The translations under genes and the position numbers were made by a program. The notes under the pieces are model-generated. The model made no database searches. It was not told the DNA's origin and was given only the letters and a program-made list of their open reading frames with translations. A stretch of 64,000 nucleotides of DNA from Gamarada debralockiae. Lineage: Eukaryota > Ascomycota > Leotiomycetes > Helotiales > Hyphodiscaceae. Numbering within the stretch: the stretch's first letter is position 1; every line of letters begins with the position of its first letter. The DNA is taken from NCBI GenBank assembly GCA_002803225.1, contig NXFV01000975.1, forward strand, positions 62,001-126,000. The letters run 5' to 3'. Of this stretch, positions 49,571 to 61,240 are shown in pieces.

Positions 49571-50111
49571 GTGAATGAAAAATTCCGATAATGTTATTTG
49601 AAGAACAAAATGCCTTGGATGGGATGTATGTTTATATATCAAGGGTCATGTATGATTCCTGTGCCTCTCCCATGCGATGCTTGACACCAAGCAGGTAGTG
49701 TTCAGTTTGTAATCCATGCTATGTAAAAACCAATGGGAATTTGCTTCACCTGACGATAGGAATTGTTCGACTTCAAATGTACATCCATTCCTCCAATTGT
49801 TAATGATTCATAATCCAAAAGGAACTCACCATGAAACTCGGGACGCAAGTATCGGGTGCGTGTAAGTGCGAGAGTACGAGTGCGCGAATTCCGTTCTCAA
49901 GTTCGATCCCATTGCTTACCGATGCCTTCCTGTTTGGGCCGTTTCCGTCTCCGTCTCCTTGTCCGCCTCGGGCAGGATTTAATGAATCAAGGACTCCCAG
50001 CATTAGCTCCCAATTGCCCACCGAAGTCATATCTAGCGCGCAGTTAGTGTGTGAAATGAGTCTAAGGTTGACTTCTGTGGATTCGAGGTTCGTGTACGCT
50101 GGCCCCCAAAA

Positions 50112-50132
50112 TTTTTTTTTTTTTTTTTTTTT
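50112..50132. repeat. Homopolymer run of 21 T
   Basis: Uninterrupted T21 after GGCCCCCAAAA, in the region upstream of the phosphoribosyltransferase gene. Confidence 0.9.
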
Positions 50133-50573
50133 AAAGAAAAAGCACAGTGTACCTACAGAAATATGGTATCCAATATCTGGCGTTGAGGGTATGGGGATAC
50201 AGAAACATTTGATAATCAAAACTCCGTTGACTATATTTTACCTTTACCGCATTAATTGTAAGATCAGATATCGATCAATCTATGCTTTCAGCGATTTAAA
50301 ACGGATGCTTTAGACAGCTACGGCAGTCGATGCCAAGTTCAGTTGCAAAGCTAGAGTGAGCGAAGGCGGATTTCAGATGACAAGACTCCAATATGAGAAT
50401 TCTAAGGCACTTTATGATAACATTTTTTACACTTATTTTTGAAGTCTTGTTTCCGATGCTTTTATTTTCACAACCCATACCCCGCTTACCCTCTCGGACT
50501 AGCCTGCATTCACCCTTGTCAAAACACCGAACATGTCTTCAACCTCTTCTTGTCACCAAAAAAATTTGTAAAC

Positions 50574-51330
50574 ATGGCATCGCCTCATTATACGGAGCCA
50601 ACTACCAATTACTGGCAAGAGATTCTCCCTTCAGACCAAGATTCCTCACCTCCATGGAAATATGGTGTCCCCGCGCGATTGCCCGATTCAAGAATCCTCA
50701 TGCTCCCAATCCGGCCCCTGAATAACGAGGCCAACAACGCTGTCGCATCGCTTCTTGTCAACCATGCCGCTATAGATGTCGTTGCTGAACTTGGTGCTTT
50801 CCTCGCTGATGTTGTTCGACCTTTTAATCCGGAAGTCATCATTGGGTTGCCAACACTGGGCTTGTCTCTCGCACCAATCGTCGCTCAACGCCTTGGTCTG
50901 AGTGAGTGCTTCGTTGACATCTGATTGAGACGATCTGGACTGAAGATAGCGCATGCAAATAGAACGCTACGTCCCATTAGGATACTCGCGCAAGTTCTGG
51001 TACCAAGACGAACTCTCCGTAGATGTTTCATCAATCACGTCCCCCACCCTAGGTTTGAAAACGGTCTATCTGGATCCTCATCAGCTACCACTTGTTAAAG
51101 GCAAGAAGGTGGTCATTGTTGACGATGCTGTGAGCTCTGGCCGAACTCTGCAAGCTACTTGGGATATGCTTGAAAGAATTGGATGTGACATTCAAGCCTG
51201 TGGAGTAGTCATGAAACAAGGATCGAGATGGATGGACATCCTGGGTCCTGAGAGGTCCGCGAAGCTTGTTTACGTGCTGGACAGTCCACTGCTACGGGCT
51301 GTGGGGGATGGGTGGGATATTCGACCCTGA
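50574..51330 (+). CDS. Type I phosphoribosyltransferase-domain protein
   Basis: Two exons (50574-50901, 50963-51330) across a 61-bp intron (GTGAGT donor, GCAAATAG acceptor), 231 residues. The core shows the early FNPEVIIGLPTLGLSLA segment, KRYVPLGYSRKFWY across the junction, and the PRPP-binding motif KKVVIVDDAVSSGRTL. Proteins of this fold transfer phosphoribose to or from purine-type bases or act as regulators; the exact base is not evident, and it resembles fungal members annotated as adenine-phosphoribosyltransferase-like. The first exon is preceded by AAACATGG, a fair initiation context. No defect seen. Confidence 0.85.
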
Positions 51331-51817
51331 ACCGGGAACCAGGAAGTGTCACCGGGCCCCCCCGGAGGGCCGGGAGTAAAGCGCTGGAAAAAGCACCCTT
51401 ATTTTACATAATATTTATAGAACTCCAGACCAGTGGCCATAGCCTCTGATTCTATCGTTTTTGGTACCTTGCACAGCGATCCAGTTGTGTCTTTACGTAC
51501 ATCTCGTCAGTCCGGCAACATACGACCCTTTTATGGCATAGTGCTTACCACTAGTATTAGCCTAAACAACGTGCAAACCGTCATCTTGAAAACGTGGACG
51601 ACTGAGCTTTTCCGAACCATGATCGGATCTTCAAGTCACTATGTGTAATTCAAATGTGTGGCAGGATACAGGAAGACCCAAGTTTTAAGCTCACCTCGGC
51701 ATTTGGGAAGTGCTATTTAGCTGACCACCCACCCTGCCGTTAAACTGGGTAATTCATAGCCGAGGTCATTAAACTCTACTTACTTTGATTGTTGCGAAGG
51801 AATTTCGCACAGAAAAT

Positions 51818-53097
51818 ATGGCAGATAGTGTACAGGACATTATCAAATCGGTCAATAAGATCAAATTCGAGGACGTCGAAGACAATGAGGTGGCGCGCGT
51901 CCAGGCCGTAGACGCCATGCGGAAAGCATTATACCGGTTGCAGCTTCCTACAGAGCGCATCGTGGAAAAGATGGTCGGGGAACCATTTATCTTCGCCGCA
52001 CTGCAGACCTTTAAAGATCTCGGGATATGGGAGGCCTGGGCTGCGGATAAGGGGGATAAATCCATTGGAGACTTGGTGAAGATGGCTAACACTAACGTGG
52101 AAACCAACCTGCTCCGTAAGTTATTGGAGTACTAGCACGATAGATGTGATAACTAAACAGGTTCAGGTCGGCTGAGTCGGTTACTTGCCGCCGACAGCAT
52201 CATAGAGGAGGTGACCGAGGACCGATATAAGCCAACGGCTCTTTCGTTAGGCTTTGGCTGCCTAGAAGCAGCCTGGATACAAGCATTGTAAGCTCTGACA
52301 ATATTTGATTATTGCGGCAGGTCTAACGTATTCGCTCAAGAACCGACCATTGGTCCATCGGCGCACAGAACTTGCCTACCTTCCTCAAGGACACTTCTTA
52401 CCGCGAACCGGTCGACCCGGCAAATACAGCATACATCGTTGGCAACCCCGAGAAATTAGAGTTCTGGGCTCGCTGTAAGGCGAACCCGGCCCTCGAGGCC
52501 AGTTTTACTGGAATAATGAGCTCGTGGTCACGACATAAAGTTCCCTGGCCGTCATTCTTCGACACGAACCTTCTTCTGCAAGGTTTCGACGGCAACGGGC
52601 CGCTCCTAGTTGACGTCGGCGGCAACGTCGGCAACGATCTTGAATTCTTCCTTGAAAGGCACCGAGACGTTCCGTCTGGTTCACTTATCTTGCAGGATCG
52701 CCCCGAAACGTTGGTTGAAGCCAAGGTGAGCGAGAAAATCACAGTAATGCCCTACGATTTCTTTACACCTCAGCCGGTCGTCAACTCGCGGGCGTACTTC
52801 TTCCATGCAGTGTTCCACGACTGGCCCGATTCAAAAGGTATACAGATCCTCCAACAGGTCGCCACAGCAATGAAGAGGGGCTACTCGAAGCTCTTGATCG
52901 CCGATATAGTGTTACCGCTTACAGGAGCCTCGCTTCTCCAAACGACTTTAGACGTCCAGATGATGGCGGTCGTTGCGGGACTCGAGAGAACAGAGAGGAT
53001 GTGGGAAAATCTCTTGGCGCAGGCTGGTTTCAAAGTTGTGAAGTGGTGGAAAGACCCTAGGGGCTATGAGACACTGATCGAAGCCGAGCTGGCATAA
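51818..53097 (+). CDS. SAM-dependent O-methyltransferase (COMT-like, family 2)
   Basis: Three exons (51818-52115, 52161-52287, 52341-53097), introns of 45 and 53 bp, 393 residues, all phases consistent. The N-terminal helical dimerisation part contains RLQLPTERIVEKMVGEP. The methyltransferase core has motif I LLVDVGGNVGNDLEFF, LILQDRPETL, the catalytic-His region FFHAVFHDWPDSKG and KLLIADIVLPLTGASL. Fungal enzymes of this class methylate phenolic hydroxyls in secondary metabolites such as polyketides. No polyketide or peptide synthase is in the window, so it is either a stand-alone enzyme or the edge of a cluster that is not visible. It ends at the border of a long AT-rich block. Confidence 0.92.
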
Positions 53098-53843
53098 CAA
53101 AATCCTCTACGATCTCCCGCATTCTTCCTATCTCCGTAACAATGACTATCAAGTTTCGGCCACAACAAAATGAAGAATCACGTTTGGCAATGTGGTATCT
53201 CATCTTAATTATCCCGAATGTATTACGTACAAAGTAGGAGAGAGATGTCGAAATAGTGTTACGGACCTAGACTGACAAAGCTTCAACGTGTTGGTTGGAA
53301 CGCTGATCTCTTCCTTGTTGGGTCTAGTCTTCTTCCTACACGATAAAGAAGCTCTACCCCGCTTTGAATTTTTACACTCCTTAGATATCTACATAGTCAA
53401 GAATTTGCGATATTTCACCCCGAAAACCGTCCCAACTAACACAACGCCACTTTAAGTTGCGTCGAAACCTGTTAGACGCTATCTCTAAGGAAACCTCGGA
53501 AGCAATTTAGAACGAAACTTGCAACGCCACTTGAAGTAGCGTCGAAGCTTTCCAGGCAAAGAGCCCGGCTCGGCCAGGGACAAGTGACTACTCGAGAGGC
53601 TATAAATATGGTTAGAGTTGACGACTTGATTGATTTAGCTTGCCAAATGTGGTCTATTTAACACGAAACCTTGCTGACATTAGGGGAGCCGAAGCGCCAT
53701 CCCAACAAAAGGGCAATACACTACATCTTGCTTTTTCTCTTCTCTCCTTAGCTTTAGATTCTCGTATGTAGGCAATCTACTTTGTTCAGGTCTAGCCCTA
53801 TATGCAGCATCTCCCTGAAACCCTAGATTACCTGAGCCGTTAC

Positions 53844-53911
53844 AGAGGTCCAAACCTCAAGTTTCTGCGGTATTCCGTTTGGTATCGATCGAAATAGATG
53901 CATACTTAATT
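53844..53911 (-). pseudogene. Scrap of a HET-type gene
   Basis: The minus-strand sequence reading GCATCTATTTCGATCG and then CGCAGAAACTTGAGGTTTGG aligns with the part of the HET fragment at 58338-58396 that encodes residues after the LCI motif. It is too short to have function. Confidence 0.4.
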
Positions 53912-54448
53912 GACATCAAAGAGCAAAGCGAGCAAATTTATCCTTGGCAATCCTCGGCTCCCTATCTACAACTATCCCTATATATATACAAACGGCGATT
54001 TTTAATCCGATTTTAACAATAGAAGTGTGTGAGACTTATTAAGGTATAAGCCAAAATCAAGATGTAGGGTCCAGGATACCCAAGCTCGTAATCGCTTGTG
54101 TATTATGCAGTATCGCATGTACAGGACATTCTAACTGCCTAATTAGAGTAGTTTTAGAGGATTACTTTGTATTATATATACTCTCTCTGATTCTTTAATA
54201 TTAAAAGAAAAATCTCAGTTCAATCAATTTGGTCAATCGAGCCACTTCATTTAAAGCTATAATTAGTAACATCCTGACCTCCTGATGGTTAATATATAAT
54301 ATATGCATTAGTAATAATCATTTTACGAAATATATTAATATTTTAGAAATAAAACTAACCATAAGTACGAATCTACAAAACTCTTGTTCATACGTCTTTT
54401 ACTATTATTGATGATATCGTGCGTTACAGCAGTAGATGTTTTGGGGCC

Positions 54449-54827
54449 CCAGGGTGTTGCAAGATAAACGGGACACTGGTCTGAAAACTAGCGATTTCCC
54501 ACCAAAATCCAAGCAGTTTGAGAATCTTTAACAAACCGACGCCTAATAATATTTGGATAGGTATATTATATATTCCCCAAAGGGCTGCCTAATAAAAATA
54601 TCATTAAAGAGCTATTAAAAGATTTAATGGTTATTTACCTAAAATTTAATAGAAAAAATTTCCTTTTTAAAATGATATACTTATATAAAAGCCAAATGCT
54701 TTTATAAAGCTATACGATAAAAACATATACTTCTAAGTCTTATGTCTCTCAGCCTTAGAGTATTTGGTCTATTCCTGTGGTTTTCGCTAATTTTAGGATC
54801 TGTCCCGTTTATTTTGCAACCCTCTGG
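54449..54827. mobile_element. Non-autonomous hAT-like inverted-repeat element
   Basis: The ends are imperfect terminal inverted repeats: left CCAGGGTGTTGCAAGATAAA, right (reversed) CCAGAGGGTTGCAAAATAAA, continuing with CGGGACA and a weaker TAGCGA block to ~55 bp. The CAGGG-like terminus is typical of hAT transposons. Flanks TGGGGCC and TGGGGAC form a near-perfect 7-bp direct repeat, a plausible decayed target-site duplication. The interior is AT-rich and has no transposase, so it is a MITE-like relic. Confidence 0.65.
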
Positions 54828-55092
54828 TGGGGACGTTATCGGCTTAGATAAGCCGGTATGCGATCGGATAAGACGCATATGATTCATCTCGTTTACTACC
54901 TAGCTTTGCCCACAAACTTGATCAATTCCGCGGTTCGTATACGAGACTGCTAGCTTGTCTCCACGATAGACATTGCATACATCCATTGAAGTCGACACAT
55001 ATTAGCATTCAGGTGTCGTTTGAAGATTAGGATATTGAGAATGAATGCAGCCTGGAGATCAATTATTCTGCTCTAAAATCACTCGTTTATTA

Positions 55093-57495
55093 ATGGCGAC
55101 TGAACTCCAGCAAGCACTATTAGAGGTTCGCATGGTACCATTTAGTATCATATCTTGCAATCACAAAACGTTTTATTACTAATGCATAGGATCAGGCCGG
55201 TGGTGACAGTTCTATGTGCGACCTTTGTCGTCCTTCAATCGAGGGCCATGTACCTCTCATAGGACTGCAAGAAAAGAAAGTCCAGGATCTTCCAACTTCC
55301 AAGGTCAAATTGCGCAATCGATTAAGCGATATTATCGGTGCCGCTAATCAATGTTGGGTTTGTGGATGGGAATCGAGCCTCATTACATTCATACTTTTGA
55401 GAAGGGCAGGACGTACAGTGACGTTTCCAAGGACCAGTGGGTTTTAATACAAATCTCTGTCTATATTGATTCACGAACCATTTCCGGGAAATTTGACTAC
55501 TTCCTGTACCTACAACAGAGCAGCCAGCAACCTATGCACCTCCCCGCTTTACTGGATCAGACGCACTCTCTGGAATGGCCAACACACAAGCCATATGAAG
55601 CGCGTATTCGGCCACAAGAGGCGGACCTACGGTTGTGCAAACGGTGGAAGGATCACTGTATTGAATTCCACAACGGTGTCTGTGACGAGATCAAGATACC
55701 CAAGATTTCTACCATTAGGTTAGTCGACGTAAAGCTTAGATGCATTGTACATCTTCTAGCCAACATTCCCTGGGTAGCTCTGAGCTACTGCTGGGGAGGA
55801 CTACAGGAACATTCGCTGCGGAAAGACAATCTTGCCGACTATGGAACGCCAGGAGCTCTGACTGAGGAAAGACTCCCTCCTGTGATTTTCGATGCATTGA
55901 TAGCCACTAATGCACTAGGTGAACGCTACGTTTGGATAGATTCACTTTGTATTGTTCAAGACGATGAGCTAGACAAAGCGAAGTATCTCTCTATCATGGA
56001 TGCGATTTATGCTCATGCTGTCCTCACGATCGTCAATGCCGCCAGTGGTGATACTTCATCTGGTCTTCCCGGTATTCGACAATTTATCCACCGCCGTACT
56101 CAACAACCGTTTGAACTTAACGGTGTCTGGCTCACTGAAGCACTGGATCCAGGACACGACTCCTATGCCGGCTACCTTGAAAGATGCAAGTGGAGCACAA
56201 GAGGCTGGACGTTCCAGGAGGGACTTCTCTCGAGGCGTTGCCTTATTTTCACCGCGGACCAGATATACTGGCAATGCCAGAAATCAACCTGGTGTGAAGG
56301 TAGCTTTTGGGAACGCATCGATGATCTGCAGGTCTACCGCCACTTTCACGGTGAAAATCTTCTCACCTCCCTTGCCGATCCCATCATTGAAAATTGGGCC
56401 CCGCTCTACATTACTATACTCCAAAAATATGTGCAACGAGAATTCACCTCCGAGGGCGATGTTATGCATGCTCTCACTGGTGTTCTTCGAGTCCTCAAGC
56501 AATTGACCGGAGAAGACCATTTCTGGGGCCTCCCTCTAAATGTCCTAGAACAAGCCCTCACGTGGACTGCTTCCGGTCCTCCATCCCGAAGAGGATCTCA
56601 TCACAAATACGTCGACTCCGGAGGGAAACTCCTATCCTGCCCCTTCCCCAGCTGGTCCTGGGTAGGCTGTAAGTAAATTCAAGAAAAACTCTCTAACACG
56701 ACCTTCCATAGGCTCTTTGTTAAGGCAACGCGACACGCCGATCCGACAAAGGTCTCTCGATATTCTTTACCTCCCCAAAATGAATACTGACTTCGAATTC
56801 TTCCAGGGTGCAGCAAAGGAGTCAACGTGGGCGTTCTCAATCCCTCCGTCACAATGGGAACTCTAGGCCTTCGCTTCTACCGCCTCGACGACAAAGGCAA
56901 TCCGACACCTCTCTTGGAAACCTGGCCACCTCCCGCCGACGACATAACATACGACGACACGCGCCAACTAATCCGGTACCCTCCCTCGGCCACCCACCCC
57001 TGGCTGGATACCACTCGCCAGATCATCACATCAGCCGATATTCCACCCTTCCTTGCTTCTTCTTCTCTCGCCCCATCACTGTTGTGCTTCTGGACGTCTG
57101 TTGCAGTGCTCTGCATCGAACAGCGTGGCTGGAATGGGTATTGGAATGAACCACACATCATTTTATGTGATCCTGGTGGGGATGTCGAATTGACGGGTCG
57201 CTGGGCCCCTGGTGGATTCGAACGAAGGCTAGAGCGAGAACAAGAGCAAGAGGTTAACCTCAACCTCCCGGAATACGGGAAGTTTATAGTCGTTGGAGCG
57301 ACACGGCAAAGGATGAGCCACGGAGGGCAGTTAACGCTGACACTTATGATGGTTGAGACGGGGATGGGTGATGAGGAGGCAGAGGCTGCAGCAAGCGTGG
57401 TGTGCAGGAGGAGGTATCTGGTTAAGGAGATTATGGAGAGCCAGTGGGAGAGGTTACAGGGGACGAAGAGGTGGGAGCTGGTGCTTTTGTCCTGA
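55093..57495 (+). CDS. HET-domain (heterokaryon incompatibility) protein, with an apparent frameshift near the N-terminus
   Basis: Exon 55093-55125 (ATG), exon 55190-56668 and exon 56807-57495; introns GTTCGC...TAG (64 bp) and GTAAGT...CAG (138 bp), the latter joining WVGW to CSKGVNVGVLNPS. The HET domain has the usual three blocks: VALSYCWGG, RYVWIDSLCIVQDD, and AHAVLTIVNAASGD with STRGWTFQEGLLSRRCLIF. Near 55370-55390 the frame that carries MCDLCRPSIEGH and ANQCWVCGW must shift to reach HYIHTFEKGRTYSDVSKDQW, and no intron fits. Translation from the ATG at 55351 would give a shorter protein with the whole HET domain. HET proteins trigger cell death after fusion of unlike strains. It may be a pseudogene, a truncated active allele or contain a sequence error. 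Confidence 0.75.
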
Positions 57496-57543
57496 AGTAA
57501 ATCTGGAGAGAATAAGTCGGGAAGTTAAGATACCTTTAGGCAA

Positions 57544-57619
57544 GGTGATATTGAGCAGTTGAGGTGATATTGAGCAGTTGAGGTGATATTGAGCAGTTGA
57601 GGTGATATTGAGCAGTTGA
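57544..57619. repeat. 19-bp minisatellite, four perfect copies
   Basis: GGTGATATTGAGCAGTTGA repeated four times without a mismatch, starting ~50 bp after the HET gene stop codon. Perfect identity indicates recent expansion. Confidence 0.95.
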
Positions 57620-58231
57620 GGTCTCGCTATCTAAAACTAGATAATTTGAGAATACCCTACTCCATGCTCTATCCGTACCGTGCTAGTGTGAACCACCTCT
57701 TCCTTGTCCCTTGGGAGGGAGGCCTCAGTTTTCGGACAGGGGGGCAGTATGTTCCAACTTTGGAAGTGAGCATAGGCTCAGCTAGCGATTGGGTCGCCTA
57801 GAATCCGTGCAAGTCCAACGAGAGAGCTAGAACGGATTCGTTGTCGACTTCTCCAGGAAACTGCAACCGGATTACAAGGGAGTTAAAATAGGCCGCTAGA
57901 GTGTTAAAACGGGTCCCCGCTAAGAGTGCTCGGGCAGCCAAGCAGGACTCAAGAGCGCTCAACCCTCGCGCAGGTTTGAGCGGGACTGCTCAGGTCCAAA
58001 GACGGAACTGGAAAGTAGTCACGTCGCCATTCCGATGGGAGATTACTTGTACTAAAGCTTAAAAATAGACGTCAATATATTAAATAGGCTCTATTATAGA
58101 CTTTTACTCTAGCTATAATCGCAATATAAATAAATGAAAGCAATAGGGTTTAATATCAACAGAATATCGATATTTGGGCATAGCTTTATTTTAGATACAG
58201 AGAAACGCTGCGGAAGGTGAACTCGTGTACT
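57620..58231. other. Intergenic, AT-rich to the right
   Basis: No gene recognised; 58030-58200 is AT-rich. Nothing else supported. Confidence 0.45.
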
Positions 58232-58620
58232 TCAAAGTAAGGATGCATGGATCGAGACAAGAGTAGGTAAGGCGATGCGAAGGCGGATAAAAAGTAGCCT
58301 ACTAATCCGAGTTGGAAAATGAAACTCCTCAGAAAACGGAGGTCCAAGCCTCAAATTTCTGAGGTTTTTCTCTCGGTGTTCATCGACATAAATGCATAAT
58401 GCATCAACCCACAGTGTGATACCTCCGGAAAAAGGGATCTTACTGCTGAGCTGGCGCAAGGCAGCTTCTAGATTTTCTGCAACATCCACGTTGTATCCAT
58501 TCACTAGAATTTGTTGACTACTTCCTCGGTCGCCCCACACGTAAGATAGAGCTGCAAAGTCGTCCCAAACAAAGCGCAGCACAAGCGATGTCGGTACATC
58601 TACAAAACCTGTGGGTTGAA
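58232..58620 (-). pseudogene. Truncated HET-domain gene fragment
   Basis: The minus-strand frame reads FVDVPTSLVLRFVWDD and then FAALSYVWGDRGSSQQILVN, followed by ENLEAALRQL and LWVDALCI, the first two HET blocks in order. After LCI the expected Asn-Gln and downstream domain are missing; the sequence drifts into an unrelated tail. Only ~100 residues of a domain of ~150, in a protein that is usually 500-800, remain. A related scrap lies at 53844-53911. Confidence 0.7.
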
Positions 58621-59064
58621 ATCCAGCTTGATATAAACGTGCATGTAGCTAATTTGAATGTGCTTTTGCATCTTGTACATCGTCCCCAGCATATTCACGG
58701 TACTCCGGAATAAAGTCATCGAGAGAGAATGTCTCCAACAAGCAGTTGACTTGTGAAGCAACTGAGTCTAGTTGCTTTACTTGATGGTCTTCAATGACCG
58801 GAGAAGGAACGTGAGTAATCGAATTTGGTTGCGATCGACGTCAAGTGGCTGGTATTCCATGACGGAATCTACATCATTTGGCAAGTTTTTATGAGATTTG
58901 CTAGGTGGGTGGGCTCGGGACAGGCTCCGTCGAGGGTAGATGAAGCAGCCACGCCGTCGTCTTTCGATTGCGATGCTTTACGTGCTGTGCGTAGAGTTTC
59001 TAACAGCGGGGATAGAAATTGGTGGTGGTGATGCTTTCGTGCGGTATCTATTCCGAAGTTGGCG
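58621..59064. other. Intergenic, nothing supported
   Basis: Short plus-strand frames without motifs. Borders the inverted-repeat element. Confidence 0.4.
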
Positions 59065-59072
59065 GTCAGTCG

Positions 59073-59435
59073 GGGTACGATTGAAATGGCACTACTTGGT
59101 GTCAGACTAAGAATTCAGCGTCTCGCTAAACCACCAACAGCGCCGCGTACTTACCTTTAGGAATTTTCTTTATATACCCCCACCACCCCCCTCCCCCCTT
59201 TTCTTCTCCCTTCCATTCTTAAGTTTAGTGGTTGGTGCACTAGGGTTTTAGCGATAGGGAGCCTGGGGTTTAGCAGTCTACACGCTATAAATTCAGCGAT
59301 AAAAGCCTGTAACTCATGCGTTAGCTAAGGCAGCCAAAATAGTTTCTCCTAAGGCAAGTGCGCGGTATGGTTAGTGGTTTAGCGAGACGCTAAATTCTTG
59401 GTCTGATGCTAAACAGTGCCATTTCAATCGTACCC
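59073..59435. mobile_element. MITE-like element with ~90-bp terminal inverted repeats and an 8-bp target-site duplication
   Basis: The 363-bp element begins GGGTACGATTGAAATGGCAC and ends with its exact reverse complement; inverted similarity continues ~90 bp inward (AGCGTCTCGCTAAACCAC is shared by both arms). Exact 8-bp direct repeats GTCAGTCG flank it at 59065-59072 and 59436-59443. Most mismatches between the arms are transitions, as expected after RIP-like mutation. There is no coding capacity. An 8-bp duplication fits hAT or Mutator-like transposases; the long arms favour the second. Confidence 0.88.
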
Positions 59436-59443
59436 GTCAGTCG

Positions 59444-61240
59444 AACTTAGGGCTAAGCGAGCTTCGGAAATATCACAAAAAAGGTTCTATGCAACAGCGA
59501 CAGCTTACTACGGTCACGATAGCCTAATAGTTAATTGATCAGCACATAGCTGGGACAATCATCACATAAAACGGCGAGTAAGATCGCTCAATTCATCGGC
59601 TGTGGTACCTGCATCTTACGTTAACTGTAACTTATTATGTGACCTAGTATCAGTAGAGGCGATTCGTCCTTGCAGCCGAATCTTTCTGCTGTCCTAGTCA
59701 ACAGAGTACTGTCTTGTTCGACCTGTGCAGAATCGCTTCGTAACAACTAGAATAATAATACCTTGCCAAGAAATGTTAGTACAAATTTAATCTAATTTTT
59801 ATTTTATTTTTAGTTCTAATTGATTAAAAAAGTTACTTACTCTATAGCGTAGTCCTTTCTTACTGTTTGCTCGAGCTAAGGATTCTGTTATCTTAGCTAA
59901 TAAATAACAGTAGCAATTTATTTTAGCGCCAAACTTTACCCGAGAGGCTTTATAATTGTATTCATGCTAATTGTCACGAATCCAAATTCAGGGCCTGGAA
60001 GGCAATGTAGAATAGGTTCATTTAAGACCATTCACAGCTAAGGAAAGAGGGAAAGAGGGTACAGAGCTCCTTGAACTCATACAAATATCTGATCAACTCA
60101 CTAGCGGCCACTGTGTTGCCTAGAAACCAATTCACTAACTCCCCTCCTGCCCTCACGTGACCCTGGCCGTACGAGTCATCCGTATGAGCTGTGACACTAA
60201 TTATTTTCCTAAACAGTAGTTACTAGAATGTTGTCACGGCTTGTATAAACGAGATTACGTGATGGCAGGGAGGGGACTCGATACCATGAACTTTGACCCT
60301 TCTGGTTTGAGCTATGGGATTTGAGGCATTCGATATGGAGTTATCATCTAAACGTGAATTTGATTTTCATTTCCCTTAGGGAAATGATCGCGCGCCTTTC
60401 CCCGGAACCCATAATATGATGAACTTGGTGACAGCTTACAAGAGAGTGGTTCAGAAAATCCACTTGAGATTAGATTGTCTCGAATACAAATCGGAGGATC
60501 GAAACTGTTTCCAAAGCCACGAGGCACCAACCCTACTCACAGAGTTATTGGATACCCGAGGTGTCTGCAGAACTGGCTGTTGCGGTTTGCGAAGTGTGTA
60601 CAGGTATGTTGCTTCTCCAGGGCTTGGCCGGAAGCTCGACTGGGCTTTGAAAACTAGCTATCCGCGGACGCAAGACAGGAGGAACAGATTGAATGGAAAG
60701 ATCTTGTGGCGAAGAAGATTGACATTCGGAATATCGTTTGGTGTATAGGAGCTGACGTTGTTTGGACGACGTGGGAAGAAGGATCCACACATATGGGATC
60801 AACATTTGGAGATCTCGAAAAAAAAATTCTATCCAGTATTCTAATAATGATCTGTAGAACCGTTGTTGAACGCGCGAAGCTCTGCTTGTCCACATGACTA
60901 CGTCACGATGAACTACACCACACGTCACTCTCTAGCCTCGATTCTAGTGTGCCCTTGGATTCACGCTTTTGAGTATCAAGCCATCTTGCATTACAAATCT
61001 GACCTGTTTAAAAAGCACTCGCTGGACTCCTAGATATCGAAAGCGGCGACTGACGGATTGCCGAAGATCGACCGACCCCATTTTCAAACCCCGCACCTCC
61101 GTATCTCATCGGAATTTTTATCCCAAGACATCAGATCCGGAATTTTTCACCTACATAGCAGTAAAGTAACCCTCGCCAGCGCTCTGAGTGGATCCTTTGT
61201 TTTGGTTTTATCAATTTAGTTTCGGGATGTTATAACAAGA
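59444..61240. other. Gene-poor region with a possible gene scrap
   Basis: AT-rich around 59740-59950. On the plus strand near 60655-60800 a coding-like frame reads LSADARQEEQIEWKDLVAKK and then IVWCIGADVVWTTWEEG before stopping near 60897. It could be a remnant exon, but no start, splice sites or family were recognised. Confidence 0.4.

Larger units (their letters stand above)
53098..55092. other. AT-rich, gene-free block with debris
   Basis: About 2 kb rich in TA words, with no open gene. It holds a scrap similar to a HET gene (53844-53911, resembling 58338-58396), two copies of a near-palindrome with the form CGC-ACTT-AAGT-GCG (53444-53465 and 53522-53545) and one inverted-repeat element (54449-54827). 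The composition suggests RIP-type mutation. Confidence 0.6.

Noticed and set aside
50101..50140. T21 run considered as the poly(A) tail of a reverse-oriented retroposed copy
   Set aside because: No gene-like sequence next to it and no target-site duplication seen.
49800..50313. Overlapping frames on both strands across the T21 run
   Set aside because: The frames depend on translating the homopolymer and have no family signature.
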